Shown: positions 1-9,000, counted from the first letter of the stretch. The stretch: DNA of 64,000 nt from Bifidobacterium criceti (GCF_002286935.1 NZ_MVOH01000008.1:1-64000); one strand, 5' to 3'. Numbers and translations are program-made. The notes: generated by a model not told the origin, from the letters alone.

Positions 1-176
1 GTAAGCATGTTGTTGACTCCAACCGCGGCAGTGGTGCGATTCTGAGCCGCAGTCATGTCTGAGAAGCCTTTATTGATTGCCTCTGTCTGCTCGCTTATCA
101 TCTCAGCAGAAATGCTGCTGCCGCCATACACGGTAGCATTTGCGGTGGCGCTTACGTACACATCACCCATTCTCAT
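1..176 (-). CDS. truncated hypothetical protein (5' part)
   Basis: An open frame reads leftwards from an ATG at 176 (alternative ATG at 170) and runs off the window edge, giving about 58 residues that begin MRMGDVYVSATANATVYGG. A weak AGGTG-like ribosome site precedes it. The visible part is rich in Ala, Thr, Ser and Asn, has no signal peptide or membrane segment, and matches no family I recognise. The gene lies beside the AT-rich stretch at 177-480, so it may belong to a laterally acquired or prophage-like segment extending to the left. That is inference from composition only. Confidence 0.45.
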   Translation of the reverse strand, partial: MRMGDVYVSATANATVYGGSSISAEMISEQTEAINKGFSDMTAAQNRTTAAVGVNNML

Positions 177-480
177 CACCTAACCCAATCGTCTTTGTGA
201 TACATAGACATTGTCCACCCTGTTTCGTAGTTCTGTCAAATTGGTATATGCCAACATTTCAAATAAGGTTCCCCTTGCGTCAAAAAATGAAACGCGTGTA
301 ACAAAAGCCGGATATCCGCTCTAAAGCTCATCAAAAGTCGCTGTTTTCAAAGATGGAATCATATTGATACATTACAATAAATTTCAAATTAATTTATAAA
401 ACAGTGAAAGCGGAAAACGTGGCTGTAAGCAAATTTAACTTATATATCTCGTTTTATTATAAAGAACACTCTGCGAATCG
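177..480. other. AT-rich gene-free stretch at island edge
   Basis: The stretch contains many A/T runs, for example around 365-460, in sharp contrast to the GC-rich sequence from 485 onwards. No gene is visible here. The change of composition is abrupt at about 480, where the sequence becomes typical of the rest of the window. It probably holds the promoter of the leftward partial gene and may mark the boundary of a mobile or recently acquired segment. I see no integrase, tRNA or clear att repeat. Confidence 0.5.
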
Positions 481-569
481 ACCGCCCGCACTGAACCGTC
501 CGGCTGCGGCCAGACCACGTCGACGATTACGTCGTTTCGACGTTTCTTGATGTTTCGATGAATCAGGAC

Positions 570-1241
570 TCAGAAACTCAGCACCTCGACGAGGCCCGTA
601 TCGACGCGGTAGCGCGCGCCGACGATCATGAGTCGCTCATGCGCGAGCGCGTCGCGGATGATCTCCGAATGCGTCACGAGATGCTCGATCGTGCGTGCGA
701 TGTGCACCTGTTCGTAGTCATCGCTCGTATCAAGTCCGGACATCTGCGCCTGCCATACGGAAAGTCCGGCGTTTTTGAGGAATTGGGAGTCGGATGCCTC
801 GATGACCTCGTCGAGGTTCTCCATGACTTCGTCGTGGAGCCGTTCGGATTCGTCCGAGACCTGCTTGACGAGCGCGTCGAGCTCCTGCGCGCCTTTCGCG
901 ACGGCCGCGCAATGCTGGTGCCCGAGCACGACGAGCAGGCTCACATGCAGTCCGCTGACCGCGTATTCCAACGACTGGAGCGCCGCGTCGTCGATGAACT
1001 CACCCGCCGTGCGCACCGTGAACATGTCCCCGAGACCCGCGTCGAAAATGATCTCCGGTGGCACGCGCGAATCCGAGCAGCCGAGCACCACGGCATCCGG
1101 GTTCTGCGTGTCGATGAGCGATTCGCGCGTCTCCTTGTCTTGCCACGGGTGTTCGGCCTTGCCTTCCGCAAAGCGCCGGTTGCCCGCGAGCATGCGGCTC
1201 CAAGTGCTGTTCGCGGTGGTTTCTTCGGTGCTTTCGGTCAT
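570..1241 (-). CDS. beta-class carbonic anhydrase
   Basis: The 223-residue protein carries the beta carbonic anhydrase zinc signature. CSDSR at residues 55-59 gives Cys55 with the Asp57/Arg59 pair, and GHQHC supplies His108 and Cys111. The enzyme interconverts CO2 and bicarbonate in the cytoplasm. Bicarbonate is the co-substrate of the PEP carboxylase encoded at 17917-20670, so the two may be functionally linked. An AGAGGAG ribosome site sits just upstream of the ATG at 1241. The gene is divergent from the LacI regulator at 1341 and appears monocistronic. Length is normal for the family. Confidence 0.93.
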   Translation of the reverse strand: MTESTEETTANSTWSRMLAGNRRFAEGKAEHPWQDKETRESLIDTQNPDAVVLGCSDSRVPPEIIFDAGLGDMFTVRTAGEFIDDAALQSLEYAVSGLHVSLLVVLGHQHCAAVAKGAQELDALVKQVSDESERLHDEVMENLDEVIEASDSQFLKNAGLSVWQAQMSGLDTSDDYEQVHIARTIEHLVTHSEIIRDALAHERLMIVGARYRVDTGLVEVLSF

Positions 1242-1340
1242 GGTGACTCCTCTGATTGCTGCGGCTCATGCGTTAAGGTAAATCATAGAAGCTTTTGAAT
1301 ACAGCGCACTTTTCGATGCGCGCAATCGCAGGAGGTGGCG

Positions 1341-2453
1341 ATGGCCGACCGCAAGGGGGCAAAGCGCCCTTCGATTTTTGAGGTGGCGAAACTTGCGGGC
1401 GTGAGCCATCAGACCGTTTCGCGCGTGATCAACGATTCCCCCAACGTCTCGCCGGCCACGCGCGAGAAGGTGGAGCGCGCGATTGCGGAGCTGGGCTACC
1501 GCCCCAGCAATTCCGCTCGCTCGCTCGCCTCGAACCGCACGCGCACAATCGGCATGATCGCTGGCGGCCAACGCTTTTACGGCCCGGTGACCGCGCTGGC
1601 GTCGGTCGAAGCGACCGCACGCGCGCACACGATGTTCGTTTCGGTGGCGATGGTCCACGAGGCGGAATGCACGCAGCCGGAATTCGACGACCTGTGCGGC
1701 ATGTTCATGCAGCAGGGCGTGGACGCGTTCATCTTCCTGACCCCCACGGATGAGATGTTCCAAGTGGCGTGCCGTGCGAAGGTGACGCAGCCGTGCGTGA
1801 TCATCACGTCCACACACGGGGGCGTGAGCGTGGGCGAAGGCATGCGCATGCTCAACGCGCGCCGCCGCCGCCGTGTTTCGTTTGTGGGAGTGGACCAGTG
1901 GGGCGGCATGGCTTCGGTGATGCGCCTGATCCGCAAATACGGCCACCGCAATGTGCTGTTTTTCGCGGGACCGAGCCAGTGGCGCGACGCGCACACGCGC
2001 CTGCTGGCGTGGAACAAGCTGTGTGCGGAGAACAAGGTGAATTCGGTGACGGTGCAGTGCGGCGACTGGGAGTCGGCCGACGCGTACCGCCGCATGAACC
2101 ATATTCTCGACAACATCGGCTCGAACGGCGGCCGCCTGCCCACGTGCGCGGTCTGTTCGAACGACGTGATGGCGATCGGCGTGATCCGCGCGCTGCACGA
2201 GCATGGTGTCCGTGTGCCCGGTGACATGAGCGTGACCGGCTTCGATGACATTCCCGGTGTGAGCAACATGTACCCGCCGCTGACCACGGTGCGGCAGGAT
2301 TTCGACGACCTGGGCGTGATGGCCATGAAGGAGGCGCTGTTTTTGATGGGCGACGGCGACGAGCCCGGCTACCCGGCTTCGTACCATGGCGTGGGGCTGG
2401 TGTCCGCCGACCTGATCGTGCGGCAGTCGGTGCGTGCCGCGCCGCGGCGCTGA
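1341..2453 (+). CDS. LacI-family transcriptional regulator
   Basis: The 370-residue protein has an N-terminal helix-turn-helix (IFEVAKLAGVSHQTVSRVIN, near residues 12-31) with the LacI hinge, followed by a periplasmic-binding-protein-like effector domain that ends in the usual VPGDMSVTGFDDIP motif. A consensus AGGAGG lies six bases before the ATG at 1341; a GTG at 1335 is possible but would overlap that site. It heads an arabinose gene region, and LacI-type palindromes occur upstream of araB and of the GH51 gene, so an arabinose-responsive repressor is a reasonable guess. I cannot see the effector. A strong hairpin terminator follows directly. Confidence 0.9.
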   Translation: MADRKGAKRPSIFEVAKLAGVSHQTVSRVINDSPNVSPATREKVERAIAELGYRPSNSARSLASNRTRTIGMIAGGQRFYGPVTALASVEATARAHTMFVSVAMVHEAECTQPEFDDLCGMFMQQGVDAFIFLTPTDEMFQVACRAKVTQPCVIITSTHGGVSVGEGMRMLNARRRRRVSFVGVDQWGGMASVMRLIRKYGHRNVLFFAGPSQWRDAHTRLLAWNKLCAENKVNSVTVQCGDWESADAYRRMNHILDNIGSNGGRLPTCAVCSNDVMAIGVIRALHEHGVRVPGDMSVTGFDDIPGVSNMYPPLTTVRQDFDDLGVMAMKEALFLMGDGDEPGYPASYHGVGLVSADLIVRQSVRAAPRR

Positions 2454-2460
2454 CACGAAC

Positions 2461-2496
2461 AAGCGGGGGTTTCCGTGGTCACGGAAACCCCCGCTT
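2461..2496. terminator. bidirectional hairpin between convergent genes
   Basis: A perfect 17-bp stem (arms 2461-2477 and 2480-2496) with a two-base apex sits between the rightward lacI-type gene and the leftward transporter operon. There is no long T-run, but the position eight bases after the stop codon fits a terminator serving both strands. Confidence 0.75.
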
Positions 2497-2518
2497 GCGC
2501 ATTCACTGCATCATTGGT

Positions 2519-2758
2519 TCATTTGGTGTGTTCGTCTGTGTTGTCTGCCTGTGACGCCTCCTTCGTGTTCCAGCCGAGCACCGCGTTCACCGCGCAGTAC
2601 CCGGTGACGATGATGAGGCAGATGCTGAAGATGACATTCGACCAGCTGAAGAGCTCGCCCGCGTTGTTCGCCTCCACACAGGTCTGGACGAGCCAGATCG
2701 CGCAGGCCACTGCGGTGAGGGCGTAGAGTCGGGCGCGTGCCGCCGATGTGATGTTCAT
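2519..2758 (-). CDS. small two-helix membrane protein
   Basis: The 79-residue protein has two hydrophobic segments (about residues 8-27 and 41-62), with a charged, polar C-terminus. It is the last gene of the transporter operon, 31 bp downstream of the permease. I do not recognise the family. Its position suggests a small accessory subunit of the sugar transporter, but nothing in the sequence proves that. Confidence 0.6.
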   Translation of the reverse strand: MNITSAARARLYALTAVACAIWLVQTCVEANNAGELFSWSNVIFSICLIIVTGYCAVNAVLGWNTKEASQADNTDEHTK

Positions 2759-2789
2759 GATGTGCCTCTTTCGTTGATGATGTGGTGGT

Positions 2790-4001
2790 TCAGCTCTTCT
2801 TGCGCTTGGAAAGGATGTCCACGGCCACGGCGCCCAGGAGCACGAGGCCCTTGATTGTCTTCACCACTGCGGTGTCGACGCCCATGATGGACAGGCCCTG
2901 GTTGATCACGCCCATGACGAGTGCGCCGACCACAGCGCCCGGGATGGTGCCGACGCCGCCGGTGACGGCCGTGCCGCCGATGAAGCAGGCTGCGATGGCG
3001 TCCATTTCGAACTCCATGCCGGCCTGTGCGGTGGCGGAGGAGAGTCGCGAGAGCACGCAGACCGCGGCGATGGCCGAAAGGAATCCCATGTGCACGAAGA
3101 GGGTGAAGTCGACGCGCTTGGTGTTGATGCCCGAGAGGATGGCCGCCTTGCGGTTGCCGCCCACCGCGTACACATGACGGCCGAACACCGTGCGGGTGAG
3201 GATGAAGTTGTAGACGAAGACGAGCACGCCCAGGATGACGAGCATGATCGGGATGCCGCCCTGGTCGGCGTTGCCGGAGAGGGCCAGCAGGTAGGTGACG
3301 AAGCCGATGAGCAGTGTGGCGATGACGATCTTGGTCACGGTGAGCGCCATGGGCTCAGGCGTGAGGCCGGCCTTGGCCACCTTGCCGCGGCGGCGCAGCT
3401 GGCTCCATGCGAAGAGCGCGATGCACGCGATGCCGACCACGATGGTCAAGCCGTCGAACGGACCCCACCACCCAAGCAGCTGCGGCAGGTAGTTGCGGGC
3501 GATACCGCGGAACTCCGGCGAGGTGATCGGCACGGATTCACCGACGATCACGGTGGCGAGGCCACGGAAGATGAGCATGCCGGCCAGTGTGGTGATGAAG
3601 CCGGGGATGCCTACGTAGGCCACCCAGAAGCCCTGCCAGCAGCCGATGATCAGGCCGACGACGAGCGAGATGAGGATCGCGAGTATCCAGTTGACGCCCT
3701 GCCGTTCCATCAATATGGCGCACACACCGCCTACGAAGGCGACGATCGACCCGACCGACAGGTCGATGTGCGTGGCGATGATGACCATGACCATGCCGAT
3801 GGCGAGGATGATCACATAGGCGTTCTGCTGGATGAGCGAAACGAAGCTGTTGGGCTTGAGCAGCACGCCCTTGGTGAGGAACTCGAAGACGAGCACGATC
3901 ACCACGAGCGCGCCCACGATGCCGTACTGCTTCGAATTGTTGGCCAGTGTCGCGAGGAATCCCGCGCTCTTCTTTTCTGCTGGGGCTGCATTGGTGCTCA
4001 T
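2790..4001 (-). CDS. gguB: monosaccharide ABC transporter permease (GguB/MmsB-like)
   Basis: The 403-residue, very hydrophobic protein has about ten membrane segments and belongs to the ribose/xylose-type permease family. IDLSVGSIVAF, with the following segments, is the conserved EAA-like permease region, and GGTAVTGGVGTIPGAVVGAL near residue 340 is typical. It would form the channel of an importer driven by the ATPase encoded immediately upstream. The start codon overlaps that gene's stop codon by 4 bp (ATGA at 3998-4001), implying translational coupling. The closest known arrangement is ChvE-GguA-GguB, which imports L-arabinose, xylose, galactose or related sugars. The ara genes nearby favour arabinose. 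Confidence 0.9.
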   Translation of the reverse strand: MSTNAAPAEKKSAGFLATLANNSKQYGIVGALVVIVLVFEFLTKGVLLKPNSFVSLIQQNAYVIILAIGMVMVIIATHIDLSVGSIVAFVGGVCAILMERQGVNWILAILISLVVGLIIGCWQGFWVAYVGIPGFITTLAGMLIFRGLATVIVGESVPITSPEFRGIARNYLPQLLGWWGPFDGLTIVVGIACIALFAWSQLRRRGKVAKAGLTPEPMALTVTKIVIATLLIGFVTYLLALSGNADQGGIPIMLVILGVLVFVYNFILTRTVFGRHVYAVGGNRKAAILSGINTKRVDFTLFVHMGFLSAIAAVCVLSRLSSATAQAGMEFEMDAIAACFIGGTAVTGGVGTIPGAVVGALVMGVINQGLSIMGVDTAVVKTIKGLVLLGAVAVDILSKRKKS

Positions 4002-5554
4002 GATGCAACCACCTCCTTCTCCTTGGTCATGCCTTTCATGAGATATTCCTGGGTGAAGCCGTTCTTGTGCACGTCATCGGTGACGACGCCTTGGCTGACG
4101 GTGTAGATGCGGTCGCAGATGCCGATGAGTTCCGGCAGCTCCGACGAGATGACGATCACGGCCTTGCCGGCGTCGGCCAGCTGGTTGATGATCTCGTAGA
4201 TCTCGTATTTCGCACCGACGTCGATGCCTCGCGTCGGCTCGTCGAGAATCAGGATGTCGGGGTCGGAGATGACCCACTTCGCGAGCACCACCTTCTGCTG
4301 GTTGCCGCCGGAAAGCGTGCCGACGTTCACATCGATGCTGTTGCACTTGATGTGGAAGTCGCGTCGGTACTCCTCGACCTCGCTCTGCTCGATGTTGTCG
4401 TTCATGATGCCGTGCGAGCTCATCTTCTCGAGCGACGCCAGCGAGGCGTTCTCGCGGATGTTCTGCAGCAGGTTGAGCCCGTAGACCTTGCGGTCCTCGG
4501 TGGCGTAGGCCAGTCCGGCGTTGATCGCGGCCTGCACGTTGGGCAGGTTCACTTCCTTGCCCTTGACGAACACCTTGCCTGAGATCTTGGAGCCGTACGA
4601 GTGCCCGAAGAGGCTCATCGCCATCTCGGTGCGTCCGGCGCCCATGAGCCCCGCGAGGCCCACGATCTCGCCCGAGTGCACGTTGATATTGGCGTGGTCC
4701 ACCACGACCCGGTTCTGATCGAGCGGGTGGTGCACGGTCCAGTCCTCGATGCGCAGGTATTCCTCGCCGGGCTTGTTGGGCTCATGCTCCGGGTAGAGGT
4801 TGGTGAGCGAGCGCCCCACCATCTTGCGGATGAGCTCGTCCTGGTCCAGCGGCGTCTCCGGGGTGACGAACATCGTGCCCACCGTCGCGCCGTCGCGGAT
4901 GATCGTCACATTGTCTGCGATGGCGGCGATCTCGTTGAGTTTGTGGCTGATGATGATGCTTGTCACGCCCTGCTCGTCTCGCAGCTGGCGCACCAGGTCG
5001 AGCAGGTGTGCGGAGTCCTCGTCGTTGAGCGCGGCGGTCGGCTCGTCGAGGATCAGCAGTTTGACGTTCTTGGACAACGCCTTGGCGATTTCCACGAGCT
5101 GCTGCTTGCCTACGCCGATGTCCATGATCTTGGTGTCCGGGTTCTCCGGCAGGCCCACGCGCTTGAGCAGTTGGGCCGCCTTGGCGCGCGTCTCGTCCCA
5201 GTCGATTACGCCGCCCTTGGCCTGTTCGTTGCCGATGAAGATGTTCTCGGCGATCGAAAGGAACGGGCTGAGCGCGAGCTCCTGGTGGATGATGACGATG
5301 CCGTCGGCCTCGGAATCCTTGATGGTGCGGTACTTGCACTCCTTGCCGTCGAAGGTGATGGTGCCTGAATACGAGCCATACGGGTAGACGCCCGAAAGCA
5401 CGTTCATCAGTGTGGACTTGCCTGCGCCGTTCTCGCCGCAGATGGCATGTATCTCGCCGCGTTCCACCGACAGATTGACGCCGGAGAGCGCTTTGACCGG
5501 GCCGAAGGTCTTGACGATGTTGTTCATCGTCAGAATCGTGTTGTTGTCTGCCAT
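3998..5554 (-). CDS. gguA: monosaccharide ABC transporter ATPase (GguA/MmsA-like)
   Basis: The 518-residue protein contains two ABC cassettes, as usual for sugar importers of this class. The first has Walker A GENGAGKST near residue 39 and Walker B LLILDEPTAAL, with a signature degraded to IGVGKQQ. The second has a degenerate Walker A (GLMGAGRTE), a good LSGGNQQ signature and ILILDEPTRGID. The start is placed at MADNNTILTMNN. The open frame continues upstream into the preceding gene but without family similarity. The gene lies 32 bp after the binding-protein gene and overlaps the permease gene by 4 bp. Confidence 0.93.
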   Translation of the reverse strand: MADNNTILTMNNIVKTFGPVKALSGVNLSVERGEIHAICGENGAGKSTLMNVLSGVYPYGSYSGTITFDGKECKYRTIKDSEADGIVIIHQELALSPFLSIAENIFIGNEQAKGGVIDWDETRAKAAQLLKRVGLPENPDTKIMDIGVGKQQLVEIAKALSKNVKLLILDEPTAALNDEDSAHLLDLVRQLRDEQGVTSIIISHKLNEIAAIADNVTIIRDGATVGTMFVTPETPLDQDELIRKMVGRSLTNLYPEHEPNKPGEEYLRIEDWTVHHPLDQNRVVVDHANINVHSGEIVGLAGLMGAGRTEMAMSLFGHSYGSKISGKVFVKGKEVNLPNVQAAINAGLAYATEDRKVYGLNLLQNIRENASLASLEKMSSHGIMNDNIEQSEVEEYRRDFHIKCNSIDVNVGTLSGGNQQKVVLAKWVISDPDILILDEPTRGIDVGAKYEIYEIINQLADAGKAVIVISSELPELIGICDRIYTVSQGVVTDDVHKNGFTQEYLMKGMTKEKEVVAS

Positions 5555-5586
5555 GACGATCTCTTTCCCCTCAGGAGTGCCGTCCG

Positions 5587-6759
5587 TCAGCGGATGGCCT
5601 CTCCCTTGGTGAGCTTGTCGAAGCGTTCCTGCGTGAGGTACTTCGCCTTGACCAGGTCGTCGAGGTTCTCCACCGTGATGTTCTGCGGGTCGAGCAGCTT
5701 GGAGGGCACGTCGACGTTGTTGTTGTTGAATTCGCCGTTGATGCCCGTGACCTTCTTGCCTTCGGCGATCTCGATGATCATGTCGTACACCGCGTCGGCC
5801 AGTTCGTCCACGTTCTTGAAGACCGTCTCGCCCTGCTTGCCCGCGGCGATGTTCGACACCGCGATCTCCATGGCGTCCTGCCCGGTGATCGGTGGCCAGG
5901 ATTCGGTGCCCGGCTTCATGTCTGGGCGCTTGGCTTCGATGGCGTTGATCACGCCCTGCGCAATGCCGTCGTACGGGGTGAGCACCGCGTCGAGCTTCTT
6001 GCCGCTGGCATAGGTGGAATCGAGGATCGACTCCATGTCTTTCTGCGCCTGTTCGGTCTTCCACGACTGCACCGAGATCTTCTGCCAATCGTCAACGGTG
6101 AAGTCCTTGGTCACACCGCCGCCGTGGTTGGACGGGCAGACGAGCACGCCCTTTTCGAAGTACGGCTGCAGGATGTCCCACGCGCCCTTGAAGAAGTACT
6201 TGGCGTTGTTGTCGTCCGGCGAACCAGTGAACAGCTCCATGTTGAAGGGGCCCTTTTCGCCGTCGTTGAGGCCCAGCTGGTCAACCAGATACTCGGCTTC
6301 CAGCTTGCCCACCTGCTCGAGCTGGAACGTGGCGTAGTAATCCACGGCGTCGGTGTTCATGATCAGGCGGTCGTAGGCGATCACCGTGGCGCCGGCGTCG
6401 CGCGCCTTCTCCACGGCGGGGCCAACGGCGGAGCCGTCCTTGGATGCGACGACGAGGATCTTGGCGCCTTGGTTCACCATGTTCTCGATGTCTGCGTTCT
6501 GCTGCGCGGGCTTGTCGTCCGCATAGTTGAGGACCACCTTGTAGCCGGCGTCCTCAAGCTTGTTCTTGAGGTTGTTGCCGTCTTTGTTCCAGCGTTCCTC
6601 GGACTTGGTTGGCATCGAAATGCCGATTGTCGCGCCTTTCTCGAGTTTCTGGGTGCCACCGGTCTGCTCGAATCCGGAACGGGTGGATCCGCATGCGCTC
6701 AAACCGGCGCATATCGCCAGACTGCTGATGAAGGCTGCTATCTTGGTGATGCGTTTCAT
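5587..6759 (-). CDS. chvE: sugar-binding lipoprotein (ChvE-like)
   Basis: The 390-residue precursor has a short hydrophobic signal peptide ending in a lipobox (GLSAC), so the mature protein should be lipid-anchored outside the membrane. The rest matches the multiple-monosaccharide binding proteins: ATIGISMPTKSEERW near the start, LTPYDGIAQGVINAI in the middle and a hinge-type two-lobe length. I chose the ATG at 6759. The upstream ATG at 6768 directly abuts the AAGGAG ribosome site, whereas 6759 lies nine bases from it. The gene is first in the gguAB operon, and its promoter region contains paired inverted repeats shared with the divergent ROK regulator. Confidence 0.92.
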   Translation of the reverse strand: MKRITKIAAFISSLAICAGLSACGSTRSGFEQTGGTQKLEKGATIGISMPTKSEERWNKDGNNLKNKLEDAGYKVVLNYADDKPAQQNADIENMVNQGAKILVVASKDGSAVGPAVEKARDAGATVIAYDRLIMNTDAVDYYATFQLEQVGKLEAEYLVDQLGLNDGEKGPFNMELFTGSPDDNNAKYFFKGAWDILQPYFEKGVLVCPSNHGGGVTKDFTVDDWQKISVQSWKTEQAQKDMESILDSTYASGKKLDAVLTPYDGIAQGVINAIEAKRPDMKPGTESWPPITGQDAMEIAVSNIAAGKQGETVFKNVDELADAVYDMIIEIAEGKKVTGINGEFNNNNVDVPSKLLDPQNITVENLDDLVKAKYLTQERFDKLTKGEAIR

Positions 6760-6823
6760 CTGCTCCATCTCCTTCGACGGAATGTACAGCTTCTCTGCTG
6801 TGATCTCGATGAGATCTACGGTC

Positions 6824-6851
6824 AGGATACGCCTTTGTGTTAAGTTGTCAA
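6824..6851 (-). promoter_or_regulatory. promoter of the chvE-gguA-gguB operon
   Basis: Read leftwards, TTGACA (6851-6846) and TATCCT (6829-6824) are separated by 16 bp. This is a good sigma-70-type promoter placed about 65 bp before the binding-protein start codon. The -35 box lies inside the inverted repeat at 6837-6860. Confidence 0.65.
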
Positions 6852-6860
6852 ACTCAACAC
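6837..6860. promoter_or_regulatory. operator-like inverted repeat overlapping the -35 box
   Basis: GTGTTAAGTT and AACTCAACAC are near-perfect inverted half-sites around a short centre that contains the -35 TTGACA of the transporter operon. The half-site core TTGAGTT recurs in the second repeat at 6878-6898. ROK repressors such as NagC and XylR bind this kind of AT-rich dyad, so the divergent ROK protein is the likely ligand. Confidence 0.55.
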
Positions 6861-6877
6861 GGCGTGTTTTGCGACAC

Positions 6878-6898
6878 TGAGTTCACGTTCTGAACTCA
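6878..6898. promoter_or_regulatory. second operator-like inverted repeat
   Basis: A perfect dyad, TGAGTTC and GAACTCA separated by 7 bp, lies 40 bp (about four helical turns) from the first dyad centre. It sits between the two divergent transcription units and could let a dimer or tetramer loop or cooperate. Confidence 0.55.
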
Positions 6899-6980
6899 AT
6901 ACAGGGAGTTTCTGCACATTTTCCACGATTTTCGTGTATTCAAGACTGATTTCCCGAGCGCGCCCTTTATGCTGGTGTGT

Positions 6981-8219
6981 ATGGCAGGACGATTCTCAAA
7001 GAAGAAGCTGGGCTCGCAGAGCTCGCTTCGTGAAGCGAATCGCGCCAACCTGTTGGAATCGATCCATAAGTTCGGTGCGATGACGCAGGTGGAACTCGCC
7101 GAGATCATGGGCGTATCCACCGCCACGATCTCGGCGCTCGTGCACCAGCTGGTCGACGAAGGCCAGCTCGAGACGCATGGCACCGTGCGCAACGGCCGGC
7201 GCGCGCAGCTCGTCACGCTCGCACACCACAACGGACTGGCCGCCGGCGTGCACATCACACGCCGGGGCCTGCGCGTTGTGCTGTGCGACGACACGCGCTC
7301 GCCGTACATGGAGCACCATTACCCGCTCGCGCGCAACCATCTGCCCGACACGACGCTCGACATCGCCGCCCGCATGATTCGCGAATCGCTCCAGCAGATG
7401 GACGCGGGGGTCGACGAGCTGCTCGCGATCGGCGTCGCGTTGGGCGCGCCGGTCGACAAGCGCACGGGCATGCTCGCCGTGTCTGGCCTGCTGCCCGGTT
7501 GGGAGGACGCGGATGTCGCCGCCGCGTTCCGTGAGATGTTCGACGTGCCGGTGCTTGTGGACAACGACGCGAACATGAGCGCCTTCTGTGAGGCGCGCGT
7601 GGGCGCAGGCAGCGGCATCGAGGATTTTGTGTACGTGAATGTGGGCGATGGCGTGGGCGCGGGCATTGTGCACGGCGGCGAAGTGCACCACGGGGTGACC
7701 GGTCTCGCCGGCGAGATAGGCCACATCCAGGTGGATCCGCTGGGTGCCATATGCCAATGCGGCAATCGCGGCTGCCTCAATACGATTGTGGATGAGCAGA
7801 GGCTCACATCGCTGCTGGCGGTGACGCATGGCGACCTCACGCTCAATGATCTGGTACTCAAGGCGAATGAGGGCGATCCCGGCTGCCGGCGTGTGATCGC
7901 CGACGCCGCGGTGCGCATCGGCAATGTGGCGTCCACGCTGTGCATTTCGGTCGATCCCGAACTTGTGGTGGTCGGCGGCGAGCTTGCGCAGGCGGGCGAG
8001 GTGTTCCTCGACCCCTTCCGCGAGGCGTTGCAGCGGCTGCTCTTCCCCGATGCGTTGACACCGATCGCGGTGCTCGAAGCGAAACTGCCGAAGATCAATG
8101 GAGCGTTGGGAGCGGGCATCATGGCGATGGAGAACGTGGAACGGGCGGCCCTCAATGGCGGCCGTTCCCAGAAGGGCAAGCAGGGGGAAGGCAATGAGCC
8201 ATCAGTCAACGTTGATTGA
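6981..8219 (+). CDS. ROK-family transcriptional regulator
   Basis: The 412-residue protein has a winged helix-turn-helix near residues 20-75 (MTQVELAEIMGVSTATISAL). It is followed by a ROK sugar-kinase-like domain with an acidic DNxAN motif (VDNDANMSAF) and a zinc-site sequence CQCGNRGCLN. That zinc motif normally ends in Glu rather than Asn. I chose ATG 6981 because a -10-like TATGCT lies seven bases upstream and there is no ribosome site, consistent with a leaderless message. An in-frame ATG at 6969 would lie inside that promoter. It is divergent from the sugar transporter and probably represses it in the absence of a sugar or sugar phosphate. Confidence 0.88.
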   Translation: MAGRFSKKKLGSQSSLREANRANLLESIHKFGAMTQVELAEIMGVSTATISALVHQLVDEGQLETHGTVRNGRRAQLVTLAHHNGLAAGVHITRRGLRVVLCDDTRSPYMEHHYPLARNHLPDTTLDIAARMIRESLQQMDAGVDELLAIGVALGAPVDKRTGMLAVSGLLPGWEDADVAAAFREMFDVPVLVDNDANMSAFCEARVGAGSGIEDFVYVNVGDGVGAGIVHGGEVHHGVTGLAGEIGHIQVDPLGAICQCGNRGCLNTIVDEQRLTSLLAVTHGDLTLNDLVLKANEGDPGCRRVIADAAVRIGNVASTLCISVDPELVVVGGELAQAGEVFLDPFREALQRLLFPDALTPIAVLEAKLPKINGALGAGIMAMENVERAALNGGRSQKGKQGEGNEPSVNVD

Positions 8220-9000
8220 ACTGCGCGGGGTCTCGAAACGCTACGGGAACGTGGAGGCGCTGCGTGACGTCGATCTTGCGGTGCAGACGCGGCAGATCGT
8301 GGCCGTGGTCGGCGACAACGGCGCGGGAAAATCCACGCTCGTGCACGTGCTGGCCGGGCTTGTGCAGCCAGACGCCGGCAGCATCGCGGTGCGTGGTGAG
8401 GCGGTGCGGCTCGACAGCGTGGCCAAGGCGGCGGAACTGGGCATTGCGTCGGCGTTCCAGCAGCCGCAATTCTGTGAGAACCTCGACGTCTCCGCGAACA
8501 TCTTCCTGGGGCGCGAGATGCGCCAAGGGCTTTCGGTGCGCGACGACGCGGGCATGTACGCCAAGGCGCGCGAAGTGCTCAACACACTGTCCACACCGGT
8601 GCGCGCGGGGCAGAGCATCGCCTCGCTTTCGGGTGGGCAGCGGCAGACCGTGGCCATCGCGCGCACGCTGCTCAACAATCCCAGTTTGATTGTGCTCGAC
8701 GAGCCGACGGCGTCGCTTTCGGTGACGCAGACCGCGGAGGTGCTTGACTACATTGTGCAGCTGAGGTCGGCCGAGCGCAGTGTGATCATGGTCTGCCATG
8801 ACCTGCCGAATGTGTTCGCCATCGCGGACCGCATAGTCGTCATGCGGCATGGCGCCGTGTGCGCCGTGCATGCCACCGCAGACACCACGTACGAAGAGGT
8901 GATCGCGGAGATCGCCGGGGTGGGCAGGAGGTCGGCGGCCACCCGCATGCGTGCGCGTGCCACCCGTGCACACATGCCCCGTTCGCGTGGGACGGAGTGA
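8194..9000 (+). CDS. orphan sugar-type ABC ATPase
   Basis: The 268-residue protein is a single ABC cassette with Walker A GDNGAGKST, signature LSGGQRQT, Walker B LIVLDEP and switch His in MVCHDL. It resembles one half of a sugar-importer ATPase such as GguA. The start codon at 8194 overlaps the ROK gene by 26 bp and is preceded by a GGGGGAAGG ribosome site. No permease or binding protein accompanies it; the next gene is a small membrane protein. It may energise the ChvE transporter's permease, replace its ATPase under some condition, or be a relic. The C-terminus is rich in Arg and looks degraded. Confidence 0.82.
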   Translation: MSHQSTLIELRGVSKRYGNVEALRDVDLAVQTRQIVAVVGDNGAGKSTLVHVLAGLVQPDAGSIAVRGEAVRLDSVAKAAELGIASAFQQPQFCENLDVSANIFLGREMRQGLSVRDDAGMYAKAREVLNTLSTPVRAGQSIASLSGGQRQTVAIARTLLNNPSLIVLDEPTASLSVTQTAEVLDYIVQLRSAERSVIMVCHDLPNVFAIADRIVVMRHGAVCAVHATADTTYEEVIAEIAGVGRRSAATRMRARATRAHMPRSRGTE

